Part shown: one piece after another, positions 45,365 through 53,080 of the stretch
Numbering within the stretch: position 1 is the stretch's first letter
Layout: each line of letters opens with the position of its first letter
Source: an uncultured Sphingomonadaceae bacterium
GTDB taxonomy: Bacteria; Pseudomonadota; Alphaproteobacteria; Sphingomonadales; Sphingomonadaceae
NCBI GenBank assembly: GCA_947496865.1
Contig: CANMEE010000001.1
Location: 1,107,501-1,171,500 of the forward strand
Length of the DNA: 64,000 nt
Direction of reading: 5' to 3'
Position numbers and translations under genes: made by a program
Notes under the pieces: model-generated
Database searches by the model: none
Seen by the model: the letters and a program-made list of their open reading frames with translations, nothing else
Told to the model about the DNA's origin: nothing

Positions 45365-46297
45365 CTAGACTTCCAAATCGAACAGAGAACAACTTTTCGT
45401 CAATCCAAGTCCACGTTTCATGGCGGGATAGCTGCGTACGATGGCCGCAGTCATCGCCAATTCAAACCGAACACCGCGGCTATAATTCGCCTCGATCTTG
45501 TCACCCAGTTCAACGGCATCGGCAGATTGGGTTGCGATGGCTTGTCCAAATTCAAAGGCCATTGCTTCGTCTGCGGGCAATCCTTTTTTGCCTCTTAGCA
45601 TAAGATTGACCTTGCTGCGTGCCACCCCGTCTGCCATCGCGCCATTCGCCGCAGTGATGGCACATGGCCCACAATCTTCGGCTAACGTCGCCCCAAGTCG
45701 CGCAGCATGGAATAAAACCGACGGTGCTTCATGCCGATGCAATGCCGCAGGAGCAAAGTGCATCATTTTTTCAAACGCATGACCCGGTGCGTCGGCGATC
45801 TCCTGCATGTATTCACTTTCGTGGGGCGATTGCTGGTTCATCATGTTAAGTAATGCGCGTTTGGGAAGCCCGGCGGGCGCAATCCGTTGACGCACGAACA
45901 GGATACCCAGCGCAATATATACCAATATTACCGGGCCCAATACGCCCGGTGCATCGGCGATAAAGACATCTGGCGAGCAAATACCCGCAGACACCTCATA
46001 GATATGCAAAATTCCGTGAAAAGTGAGAAAGAGTGCGCCAGCGAAAGCAGCAAGCCAGCGGGCATGGATATTGAAACTGGCATAGGTGAGAATGACCCCG
46101 CAAACCGCGAAGGCTATTCCAATATCGCGGATGAAATGCTGATTAGGTGGGCCAGTGGTAATAACCGTCGGAATTGCAACATACCACTCCATCGGCCAAA
46201 TGATCATGAAGGCAGCATTCCCAAAACTGAACAGGCCTACCGCCAGGACCAAAAATTGCGCCAGTCGATCAAGGAAGTCTTGTTTTCCGGTCATCAT
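45365..46297 (-). CDS. membrane protein fused to an AhpD/carboxymuconolactone-decarboxylase-like domain
   Basis: A 310-residue protein. Four helices fill the first ~140 residues, with a conserved GPPNQHFIRDIGIAF motif resembling small DoxX-type membrane proteins. After a linker, residues about 180-310 form an alpha-helical domain with ATLAEDCGPCAITAANGAM, whose CGPC resembles the redox Cys pair of AhpD-like proteins. The fusion suggests a membrane-tethered thiol or peroxide-related role, which is only inferred. It starts at the ATG at 46297 with AAGGAA upstream. Confidence 0.65.
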   Translation of the reverse strand: MMTGKQDFLDRLAQFLVLAVGLFSFGNAAFMIIWPMEWYVAIPTVITTGPPNQHFIRDIGIAFAVCGVILTYASFNIHARWLAAFAGALFLTFHGILHIYEVSAGICSPDVFIADAPGVLGPVILVYIALGILFVRQRIAPAGLPKRALLNMMNQQSPHESEYMQEIADAPGHAFEKMMHFAPAALHRHEAPSVLFHAARLGATLAEDCGPCAITAANGAMADGVARSKVNLMLRGKKGLPADEAMAFEFGQAIATQSADAVELGDKIEANYSRGVRFELAMTAAIVRSYPAMKRGLGLTKSCSLFDLEV

Positions 46298-46354
46298 TGC
46301 TTTTCCTTTAGCTTTTGTTGTCAGTTTTTAGATGTGTCGTCTGTGGATCTAAGG

Positions 46355-46522
46355 CTACGGTGAGCGCTCATGACTTTCTGTCTCTATTGATCGCAAACGT
46401 TTCTCTATGTTTGTTATTCGGCCTTCCAGTCGCTCGGTCGAACTTGCTTCCACTGTGTAAAGCAGTTCCATCCAACGATTTAATTTTTGCCAAATTGTCG
46501 GCTTGTCTGGATAAGGTTTCAT
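46355..46522 (-). CDS. 55-residue coiled-coil protein coupled to the pterin operon
   Basis: A short frame whose ATG overlaps the PTPS stop (ATGA at 46519-46522). The product begins MKPYPDKPTIWQKLNRW and ends with a charged helix (ITNIEKRLRSIETES), so it looks like a small amphipathic or coiled-coil protein. The tight overlap argues that it is translated. No homologue is recognised. It is the last gene of the NTF2-SDR-PTPS unit. Confidence 0.5.
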   Translation of the reverse strand: MKPYPDKPTIWQKLNRWMELLYTVEASSTERLEGRITNIEKRLRSIETESHERSP

Positions 46523-46965
46523 GAACAGCTCCCCAGTTCCTGTTCACCATTGTAAACCACCCAATTCTTTTCAGTTTCAAAGAGCTGAATTTCATGGAGC
46601 AACGGCCCAAATCGGCCCTGCAAAGTGTTCCAGAACAATATTACCAGATTTTCGGTGGTCGGATTGATGCCTGCGCATATTTCGGCGTCAATATTCAGAT
46701 GTCGGTGATCAACTTCATCTATAATCAACCGATGCATCGCTTCTTTCAAATCTACCAGATTGACCACGATTCCGGTTTTGGGATTGACAGGACCGCGGAG
46801 TGTAACAATCAACACATAGTTATGTCCGTGACCATGAGGTCTCGCGCATACGCCAAACAATTCTTCATTCTCGGCAGCGGTCAAATCTTCTGACCATAGC
46901 CTGTGTGCAGAAGAAAAAGTTTCCCGGCGTGTAAGATTGACGATTGGTCGATTTTCAGAAGTCAT
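46519..46965 (-). CDS. 6-pyruvoyltetrahydropterin synthase-like enzyme (PTPS/QueD family)
   Basis: A 148-residue T-fold enzyme from the ATG at 46965, overlapping the SDR gene by 11 bases. Zinc-binding His residues are in SSAHRLW and HGHGHNY, and the catalytic Cys sits in FGVCARPHGHGHNY, a spacing like that of animal-type PTPS. LVDLKEAMHRLI and the DHRHLN motif complete the site. It converts dihydroneopterin triphosphate to 6-pyruvoyl-tetrahydropterin or, if a QueD, makes carboxytetrahydropterin. Its partner SDR favours a tetrahydropterin pathway; this remains an inference. Confidence 0.85.
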   Translation of the reverse strand: MTSENRPIVNLTRRETFSSAHRLWSEDLTAAENEELFGVCARPHGHGHNYVLIVTLRGPVNPKTGIVVNLVDLKEAMHRLIIDEVDHRHLNIDAEICAGINPTTENLVILFWNTLQGRFGPLLHEIQLFETEKNWVVYNGEQELGSCS

Positions 46966-47659
46966 TGCTATGTATCTCGATTGTTGTGCCAGATGTCGTG
47001 CCGGACTGATGCCGGTCGAGCAAAAAAGCGATGGTTGGTACAATCTGTTCCGGCAGTACCGGTGATGATATGCCGAGCGACTTGCTCATTGCGGTCTCTA
47101 CTGCACCCGGCGCGATGGCATTGACCCGTATATCGTATGGGCGGCCATCAAGCGCGAGGGATTCAGTTAGCCCGATAACAGCATGTTTTGATGCGGCATA
47201 TGCGGAGAAACCTCCAAATTTTTGCATGCCGCGCAGGCCGGCGAGCGAGCTGATGTTGACGATGTCGCCGGGCTCGTTGGTTCTCTGCCAACAACGCATT
47301 GCCGCACGGCAAGCATTGAACGTTCCCAGCGTGTTGGTGTCCAGCACTTCGCCAAAGCGCTTCGATGTCAATTCATCCCAAACCGTTCCACGCCCCAATA
47401 TTCCGGCAGAACATACCAGCGACGTGGGTCCAAAAGCTTCGATTGCCTGTTCCGCAGCCGCATAATCTCTGACATCCAGATCAAAGCACGATATTTGGCC
47501 CGGACATTCTTGAAGCGCAGATGCTGCGGCTTCCAATCGCTGATGTTGTCGGCCCGCTATGGCGACCCTCCAGCCAATAGAAAGAAAATGTGTCGCCACC
47601 GCCTCGCCAATGCCTGAACCGCCGCCTGTTATAAAAATGGACTGGGGTGCATTGGTCAC
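46955..47659 (-). CDS. SDR family oxidoreductase, possibly sepiapterin-reductase-like
   Basis: A 234-residue short-chain reductase. The Gly-rich motif FITGGGSGIGEAVA is at the N-terminus, Ser lies in IVNISSLAGLRG and the YxxxK site in SAYAASKHAV. It overlaps the NTF2-like gene by four bases (ATGA) and the PTPS gene by 11. In that company, reduction of a pterin carbonyl, as sepiapterin reductase does, is a reasonable guess, but sequence alone does not separate it from other SDRs. Confidence 0.82.
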   Translation of the reverse strand: MTNAPQSIFITGGGSGIGEAVATHFLSIGWRVAIAGRQHQRLEAAASALQECPGQISCFDLDVRDYAAAEQAIEAFGPTSLVCSAGILGRGTVWDELTSKRFGEVLDTNTLGTFNACRAAMRCWQRTNEPGDIVNISSLAGLRGMQKFGGFSAYAASKHAVIGLTESLALDGRPYDIRVNAIAPGAVETAMSKSLGISSPVLPEQIVPTIAFLLDRHQSGTTSGTTIEIHSNDF

Positions 47660-48102
47660 GCCGGCAACAACGCCTCATTGTGTTGCTCGAGGAACGTGGC
47701 CAATTCTTTTGTATTGTGAAGACGTTCATAATGGAGGACCATCTTGCCATCGCGGAATATATCCCATTCTTCACCAATAAGGACAAATGGTGGCAGGTCG
47801 CACCGCTCATAAGTCACTTGCCACGGTAGATAGATGCCGTCCGAAAATTCGGCAGGTGGGCTGGTTATTTCGGGCTTCCGCAAATCAAAACGTCGGTCGA
47901 AACCATCAACGCTTTGCCGGATGCCTTCGAGAACCGCTTCCTTGCCGATATGCGTACCCCCAACAGGCGGTGGAAGTCCGTCCAATATCCAGGTGATATT
48001 GTCCGCAAATAGGTCACCGACGACTTTCCAATCTTTCGTGACAAAACCAATTTCGAATGCCTCAGCATAAGCCATGAAAGACGCAATGGGATTGTCCGGC
48101 AT
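47656..48102 (-). CDS. NTF2-like/SnoaL-fold protein
   Basis: A 148-residue small alpha-beta protein. The pattern of an N-terminal helix pair followed by DLFADNITWILDG and a beta-sheet end (YLPWQVTYERC, GEEWDIFRDGKM) matches the nuclear transport factor 2-like superfamily, which includes SnoaL-type cyclases and isomerases. It heads the pterin-type operon and is divergent from the hxlR gene. The role is unknown; it may bind a pathway intermediate. Confidence 0.7.
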   Translation of the reverse strand: MPDNPIASFMAYAEAFEIGFVTKDWKVVGDLFADNITWILDGLPPPVGGTHIGKEAVLEGIRQSVDGFDRRFDLRKPEITSPPAEFSDGIYLPWQVTYERCDLPPFVLIGEEWDIFRDGKMVLHYERLHNTKELATFLEQHNEALLPA

Positions 48103-48141
48103 ATCTAATTTCCTTTGTTGTATTTAGTAAGTTCACTTAAA

Positions 48142-48164
48142 GAACCCACTATCAGAGTGAGTTC
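48142..48164. promoter_or_regulatory. inverted-repeat operator in the HxlR divergent promoter
   Basis: GAACCCACT, five bases, AGTGAGTTC: 8 of 9 positions pair. Further half-sites (AGTTCACTT at 48129 and AACCCACT at 48173) lie on either side, giving an array of the same GAAC/CACT element. Its position between hxlR and the pterin operon fits a binding site of the HxlR protein. Confidence 0.6.
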
Positions 48165-48201
48165 CCTTGTGCAACCCACTATCTCTCGCTATAGGAAAGC
48201 C

Positions 48202-48720
48202 ATGAAACGTACTTCTTTTCGCGAATGGCCTTGCTCGGTAGCCCGAAGCGTCGATTTTCTGGGCGACTGGTGGGCGCCGCTCATTTTCAGGGAAGCCTTT
48301 CTTGGGACGACCCGATTCGATGATTTTCAGGAAAATCTTTCAATCGGGCGCAATATTCTCACCCAGCGTCTGAAGCGGTTTGTTGAAGAAGGCCTGATGA
48401 CAAAGGAAAAATATCAGGATCGTCCGGCGCGCTTCGAATATCGGCTCACTGAGAAGGGCACAGACTTCTTCGATGTTATCACGGCGATGTTGCGTTGGGG
48501 AGATCGCTGGCTTGATGGAGGCAAAGGGCCGCCGCTTGCAATGGAGCATCATGCGTGCGGTCATACGGTTCATGCAAAAACCGTCTGTGATCATTGCGGG
48601 GATGATTTTACGCGCGAGGATGTGAATTTTGCACCCGGACCTGGAATGGATAGCGAGACAGCAAGCAAGTTTCATCAGCAGGTCGCGCGTTCCAGCTCGT
48701 CAAAAACCAAAAAACCTTAA
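48202..48720 (+). CDS. HxlR family transcriptional regulator with C-terminal Cys/His region
   Basis: A 172-residue winged-helix regulator from the ATG at 48202, with AGGAAAG upstream. The HxlR core is clear: WPCSVARSVDFLGDWWAPLI, then RFDDFQENLSIGRNILTQRL and RFEYRLTEKG. The first Cys is the redox or ligand-sensing position in many family members. The tail adds CGHTVHAKTVCDHCG, a probable small zinc-binding module. It is divergent from the NTF2-SDR-PTPS operon and may control it through the operator in the gap. Confidence 0.87.
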   Translation: MKRTSFREWPCSVARSVDFLGDWWAPLIFREAFLGTTRFDDFQENLSIGRNILTQRLKRFVEEGLMTKEKYQDRPARFEYRLTEKGTDFFDVITAMLRWGDRWLDGGKGPPLAMEHHACGHTVHAKTVCDHCGDDFTREDVNFAPGPGMDSETASKFHQQVARSSSSKTKKP

Positions 48721-48739
48721 CGGTCACAGGAGATATGAT

Positions 48740-49195
48740 TTGGCTTTTCCGGATTTAGACTGGGCTTTCTTATATAAAGCAAATCACGCTTTGTTGCTCG
48801 TTACGTTTTTGGCTTTGGCAACGCTACACGCATATTGGGCGTTTGGCGGCAATTGGGGTCATGGTTCGGCGATACCGACCGTTCAAGGCCAGCCAACATT
48901 TACGCCAAGCTTTTGGGGTACGATGGCGGTTGCGATTGCCCTTTTGCTTGTGGCGGTTGCTCTATCGACAATGGCATCACCTGTCCCATGGATTCGGCTA
49001 CCAAGTATAGTGGCCATTATTTTTACAAGCTTAGTATTGGCTCTCCGGTCAATAGGAGATTTTAAGCTGCTTGGGTTTTTCAAGCTTCAGAGCGGCAGCC
49101 GCTTTGCGCAAATGGATACATGGTTTTATTCACCACTATGCTTGGTGTTGGCTGTTATGATGGCTTGCCTCATTTTGTTTGAAAGCCGGGGCTAG
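48740..49195 (+). CDS. DUF3995 membrane protein
   Basis: A 151-residue protein with four helices. The first contains HALLLVTFLALATLHAYWAFGGNWG, the typical HxYWxxGGxWG theme of DUF3995, and the rest follows the family pattern. The start is a TTG at 48740, with AGGAG about seven bases upstream. It sits 19 bases after hxlR and is probably co-transcribed. Function is unknown. Confidence 0.7.
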   Translation: MAFPDLDWAFLYKANHALLLVTFLALATLHAYWAFGGNWGHGSAIPTVQGQPTFTPSFWGTMAVAIALLLVAVALSTMASPVPWIRLPSIVAIIFTSLVLALRSIGDFKLLGFFKLQSGSRFAQMDTWFYSPLCLVLAVMMACLILFESRG

Positions 49196-49198
49196 TCC

Positions 49199-49633
49199 TT
49201 GTTAAAACAGTCAATTCAGGGACATTGTTCGTGCGGAGAGATTCAATATGATTTCACCGGAGACATTATTTGGGTTGGACATTGTCACTGCGCGGATTGC
49301 CGACGTCAGTGCGGCAGCGCTGTTGCCACTTTCGTTTCATTTTCACCAAAAGATTTCAAATTTTCGAAGGGCACGCCAAGAAAGTTCGAATCTTCACCAG
49401 GTGTTTCACGAACCTTTTGTGGCAATTGCGGTACACCAATTTCATATCAGGCCCAAACCCTACCCGATGAAATTCATCTCCATATCGGCACGCTATCTGA
49501 TCCCGAAGATTTCCCAGCACAATCCCATGTTTTTAACGGAGAGAAGCTGAGTTGGTTTGAAATCGATGATGAAATTGTTCGGTTTGATACTCTACCACCC
49601 GGTCGAGACGTCGCATCAACACTTACAGGCTAG
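49199..49633 (+). CDS. GFA/CENP-V domain protein
   Basis: A 144-residue zinc-binding protein of the glutathione-dependent formaldehyde-activating family. Zinc ligands appear as GHCSCGEIQY, GHCHCADCRR and TFCGNCGTPI. Most family members do not act on formaldehyde and have no known role. The start is a TTG three bases after the DUF3995 stop, with no clear ribosome-binding site, so an operon with hxlR and DUF3995 is likely. Confidence 0.87.
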   Translation: MLKQSIQGHCSCGEIQYDFTGDIIWVGHCHCADCRRQCGSAVATFVSFSPKDFKFSKGTPRKFESSPGVSRTFCGNCGTPISYQAQTLPDEIHLHIGTLSDPEDFPAQSHVFNGEKLSWFEIDDEIVRFDTLPPGRDVASTLTG

Positions 49634-49756
49634 TTCAAGGAGCGGAAAGGAATATCAGATTGGCTTCGACCTTGTGATTGGTTGCATGTTTTTTGCTATC
49701 TCCCCGTCGAAATGTTGAAAGACCTGTTGTGTTGCAAACTATTGAGGAGCCATCAT

Positions 49757-50584
49757 TTGCAAGAAAAAATTGGAACTAAGGGAGTCATTCTCACTCAAAC
49801 AACCGCTGGTCAGATTCGTATGAGAATTGAAGGCAGCGGATCACAAACTATCGTATTCATTCCAGACGCCCCGGCAATGCTTGAGCATCATGAAGGTTTG
49901 TTTGAAGAACGACCCGATAACTTTAAGTTCATTTCAATCGAACCCATAGGAACGGGGTTTTCAATACCAAGCGATGAATTTGATTTCACATTTGAGCAAT
50001 ATACAAACGCACTGATTGATGCGCTTGATAGTGCGGGCGTTACAAAAGCAATTTTCGCTGTTGGTTGCGCAAATGCTTATTTTGCGCTGCTGCTGACCAA
50101 AAAACGGCCCGACTTGGTGAAACAGCTCATTCTTTGGCAAGCTCCTAGCTGGGAACAGGAACTCCGTTTCATACACAAAAGCATAGATCCGAATGAAACC
50201 CTTCGCCAGCCCGATGGGCCAGTTCAATATGAGCAGATCAAATATGCCGCCTCAAAGACTTGGTTTGAGATATCTAGCGGGCCGCATGGTGACGCGGAGG
50301 ATATGACAAAGAAAACCCACCAGGTATTCAAGGACGGTGGTTGCCAATGTCTCGCCGAACTGATCACTTCGATGTTAAACAATGCTAAACCGTCATTCGA
50401 GCCGGTTCGGGCCAAGACCATCATCTTGTGGTGCGGCGCAGACAATACACATCGAAACAGTACAGCAGAATCTTTGCTCGAACTTGTTCCGAACAGTGAG
50501 ATTGTTAGATGGAATGATGCTGGACATCTGCCGGATGTAGAATTTCCAAAGCGCATGGTTGAATTGGTACTGAGTAACTGCTGA
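49757..50584 (+). CDS. alpha/beta hydrolase-fold protein lacking a canonical nucleophile
   Basis: A 275-residue protein from a TTG at 49757 that has GAGGAG seven bases upstream; longer starts at 49682 or 49712 lack one. The fold is suggested by the strand-helix order and a C-terminal His (NDAGHLPD) near residue 260. The expected GxSxG elbow reads FAVGCANAYFA, so the serine is missing; a Cys or nothing may serve. It may be inactive or a Cys-type hydrolase. Confidence 0.65.
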   Translation: MQEKIGTKGVILTQTTAGQIRMRIEGSGSQTIVFIPDAPAMLEHHEGLFEERPDNFKFISIEPIGTGFSIPSDEFDFTFEQYTNALIDALDSAGVTKAIFAVGCANAYFALLLTKKRPDLVKQLILWQAPSWEQELRFIHKSIDPNETLRQPDGPVQYEQIKYAASKTWFEISSGPHGDAEDMTKKTHQVFKDGGCQCLAELITSMLNNAKPSFEPVRAKTIILWCGADNTHRNSTAESLLELVPNSEIVRWNDAGHLPDVEFPKRMVELVLSNC

Positions 50585-50628
50585 TCCATAGTATTCCGCA
50601 ACAACACCTATTTGTGAGGTAACCGATG

Positions 50629-50961
50629 CTAGCCAGATCGAGATTGAAGCCGTCCATTCAATTGGGCAAGAACTGCATCGATTTTGGATCGATCTGGTTT
50701 GTAGAACACCCAGTTTTTAATCTGCTTTGATGACACAAGTTTGGCTTCACATAAAATATGCATATGGGAAGTCACTGTGGGTTGGCTAAGGCCAATTTTG
50801 TCCGTGATGAATTTAATGCAAACTCCGTCATCAACGAGATCACCGTCACGTTGTGGCGGAAAATGTTCTCTGGGATCTAATATCCATTCGAGTATTTGCA
50901 GTCGTTTGCCATTAGCGACGGCTTTCAGTGCGATAAGGGTTGACGTGTCAGGAATCTGCAT
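50629..50961 (-). CDS. ArsR family winged-helix regulator
   Basis: A 110-residue regulator from the ATG at 50961. The helix-turn-helix core is ITDKIGLSQPTVTSHMHILCEAKLV, then VFYKPDRSKI. There is no obvious metal-binding CxC cluster in the recognition helix, so it may sense something other than metal. It is divergent from the PLP enzyme gene, and an inverted repeat overlaps its own start. Confidence 0.85.
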   Translation of the reverse strand: MQIPDTSTLIALKAVANGKRLQILEWILDPREHFPPQRDGDLVDDGVCIKFITDKIGLSQPTVTSHMHILCEAKLVSSKQIKNWVFYKPDRSKIDAVLAQLNGRLQSRSG

Positions 50962-50981
50962 CGATATACATCTATATTGAT
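50960..50981. promoter_or_regulatory. inverted repeat at the ArsR/decarboxylase divergent promoter
   Basis: Arms ATCGATATA and TATATTGAT around a 4-base spacer; 8 of 9 positions pair. It overlaps the start codon of the ArsR gene and lies 24 bases upstream of the decarboxylase start, consistent with autorepression and control of the neighbour. Confidence 0.55.
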
Positions 50982-51004
50982 ATTTCTCTATATAGGAAGG
51001 CGTC

Positions 51005-52423
51005 ATGGCAAACTCCGCCCCAATCCATTTTCCAGACGATAGCGTTGAAGCGTTGCAAGATGCAAGCATCTACGCAGCAGAGTATATCAAAACTATCAAC
51101 CACCGCCGCGTAGCTCCTGATTCGACAGCGCTCAAGAGAATGGACGGGTTTGATTCACCGATGCCCGATCACCCGGCCGAAGCGGGCGCAACGTTACATT
51201 TGCTAAACAGCCTTGGTTCTCAAGCTACAGTGGCGACCGCGGCTGGACGGTTCTTTGGTTTATCTGTCGGCAGCACTCTTCCCGCCGCAATGGGGGCAAG
51301 GGTGCTTGCAACAGCCTGGGACCAGATGGTTTTAACCAATGCGACCAGCCCGATCGGCGTGAAATTGGAGCAAGTTGCCAGCGGTTGGCTTCTCGATATA
51401 TTGCGGCTGCCAGTCCAATGTTCCGTCGGGTTTACAACCGGCGCATCAATGGCGAACTTTACTTGTTTAGCTGCAGCACGGCAGTCCATTTTGAGCAAGC
51501 TCGGCTGGGATGTTTCGGCCAAGGGTCTTTACGATGCGCCGCGAATTCGAATTGTCGCTTCTGAACAAACCCATGTCACCGTGTTAAAAGCGCTTTCGCT
51601 TTTGGGTTTTGGCGTTGATGAAATTGCATATATTCCATGCGATCTGCAGGGGCGCATATTGGCCGAGCAATTACCCGATATAGACGATCATACAATCGTC
51701 ATATTACAGGCGGGAAACATCAATTCTGGCACTAGCGATCCGATTGGCGCTGTAGCTAAAATCTGCGAGGGAACCGGTGCATGGGTCCACGTGGATGGGG
51801 CCTTTGGCTTATGGGCAGCCGCGTCGCCGAAACTGTGCGATCAGCTGGAAGGCTATGATGCTGCCGATAGCTGGGTTGTCGATGGTCACAAATGGCTTAA
51901 CACGCCTTATGATTGCGGCATTGCGATCGTAAAGTCGCCAGCCGCTGTTCATGCCGCCATGGCAACGCAGGCACCCTATCTGAAAGAAAGCGGCACCGTC
52001 GCACCAAAGGATATGGTTCCGGAGTTTTCCCGCTCTGCACGCGGCGTGGAAGTTTGGGCTGCGCTTCACAGTCTCGGTAAAGAAGGCATAGCCGAAATAC
52101 TGGATCGCTGCTGCCGCCTTGCGCGTAAAATTGCGCTGGGCCTAAAGAAAATGGGATTTGATATTCTGAACGATGTCGTTCTCAATCAGGTGATAGCGAC
52201 GATGCCAGGACGAGAAGAACTATGTTCAAAAATAGCCACTCATGTCCAAGCATCGGGAGAAGCATGGTTTGGAGCCACGCATTGGCAAGGCAAAGAAGCA
52301 ATTCGGATAAGCATTGTATCATGGGTAACCACAAGCAGGGATATTGACCGAACTCTGGCTGCAATTCAGACGGCAATGAACGAGCTATTGGAGCCAGTGG
52401 TGTTGCCCAGTGACGTACGCTGA
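51005..52423 (+). CDS. PLP-dependent decarboxylase, group II (aromatic-amino-acid/glutamate type)
   Basis: A 472-residue fold type I PLP enzyme. The cofactor Lys is in SWVVDGHKWLNTPYDCG, preceded by WVHVDGAFGLWAA, which supplies the Asp that binds the PLP ring nitrogen. The N-terminal half has the ATAAGRFFGLSVGS and GFTTGASMANFTCL motifs of the aminoacid decarboxylase group. The substrate could be an aromatic amino acid, glutamate or aspartate. An AGGAAGG site is upstream. It is divergent from an ArsR regulator that probably controls it. Confidence 0.85.
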   Translation: MANSAPIHFPDDSVEALQDASIYAAEYIKTINHRRVAPDSTALKRMDGFDSPMPDHPAEAGATLHLLNSLGSQATVATAAGRFFGLSVGSTLPAAMGARVLATAWDQMVLTNATSPIGVKLEQVASGWLLDILRLPVQCSVGFTTGASMANFTCLAAARQSILSKLGWDVSAKGLYDAPRIRIVASEQTHVTVLKALSLLGFGVDEIAYIPCDLQGRILAEQLPDIDDHTIVILQAGNINSGTSDPIGAVAKICEGTGAWVHVDGAFGLWAAASPKLCDQLEGYDAADSWVVDGHKWLNTPYDCGIAIVKSPAAVHAAMATQAPYLKESGTVAPKDMVPEFSRSARGVEVWAALHSLGKEGIAEILDRCCRLARKIALGLKKMGFDILNDVVLNQVIATMPGREELCSKIATHVQASGEAWFGATHWQGKEAIRISIVSWVTTSRDIDRTLAAIQTAMNELLEPVVLPSDVR

Positions 52424-52479
52424 ACACCGATTGTGCATCGTTTATTATGTCTGATTTTGGATGAAACAGATACAATACT

Positions 52480-52503
52480 AACGTCCACTTTGGGTGCATT
52501 GGA
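52480..52503. repeat. degraded copy of the dispersed repeat upstream of the GNAT gene
   Basis: ACGTCCACTTTGGGTGCATT then GGAG; it resembles the minus-strand reading of the copy at 45223 (ACGTCTGCTTTGGGCGC), but lacks one arm. It lies directly before the GNAT gene, while the paralogue fragment at 45265 abuts a fuller copy. Confidence 0.45.
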
Positions 52504-52512
52504 GAAGTGCTT

Positions 52513-53037
52513 ATGAAGTTGTGTGTGAGACCTATGGGATTAGAGGAAGTCTCTATCCGTATCGACTATTTCCACAACGCTTCACCAGAATTCTTGGAGA
52601 TATTGGGAGTCGATCGTTCCCGTTTGCCGACTAAAAATGTATGGCTGGAGTCCTACCGTAAGGACTTTGCGCTTCCAATAGAGCAACGCCAAGGAGTTCA
52701 GCTTCTTTGGCTTGGTGATGGTCAGCCAGTCGGCTTTTCCAGCGTGGATAAGATCAGTTTTGGGCAGCAAGCGAATATGCATTTACACGTGCTCGAAGCC
52801 GGCAAAAGAAACAGCGGCATCGGCACGGAATGTGTACGTCAGAGTGCTTCTCTCTATTTTGAGCTACTCGAGCTCCAACGCTTATTTTGTCAGCCCAACG
52901 CATTCAATACTGCTCCGAACAGAACGCTGCAAAAGGTAGGTTTCAAGTTTGTGCAAACATATGAAACCACTCCATCATCAATCAACTTTCATCAGCCGGT
53001 TAACCAATGGGTAATCGAACGCGAACAGATATCCTGA
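52513..53037 (+). CDS. GNAT family acetyltransferase
   Basis: A 174-residue acetyltransferase from the ATG at 52513, with GGAGAAG six bases upstream. The acetyl-CoA loop is HVLEAGKRNSGIGTECVRQ near residue 97 and is followed by the usual NAFNTAPNRTLQKVGF C-terminal strand motif. The substrate is unknown. A frameshifted fragment of a close paralogue is at 45265-45358. Confidence 0.85.
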   Translation: MKLCVRPMGLEEVSIRIDYFHNASPEFLEILGVDRSRLPTKNVWLESYRKDFALPIEQRQGVQLLWLGDGQPVGFSSVDKISFGQQANMHLHVLEAGKRNSGIGTECVRQSASLYFELLELQRLFCQPNAFNTAPNRTLQKVGFKFVQTYETTPSSINFHQPVNQWVIEREQIS

Positions 53038-53080
53038 TTGTTAAAACTGAAAGCTGATTTCCAAAGGAAAGACAAACGCA

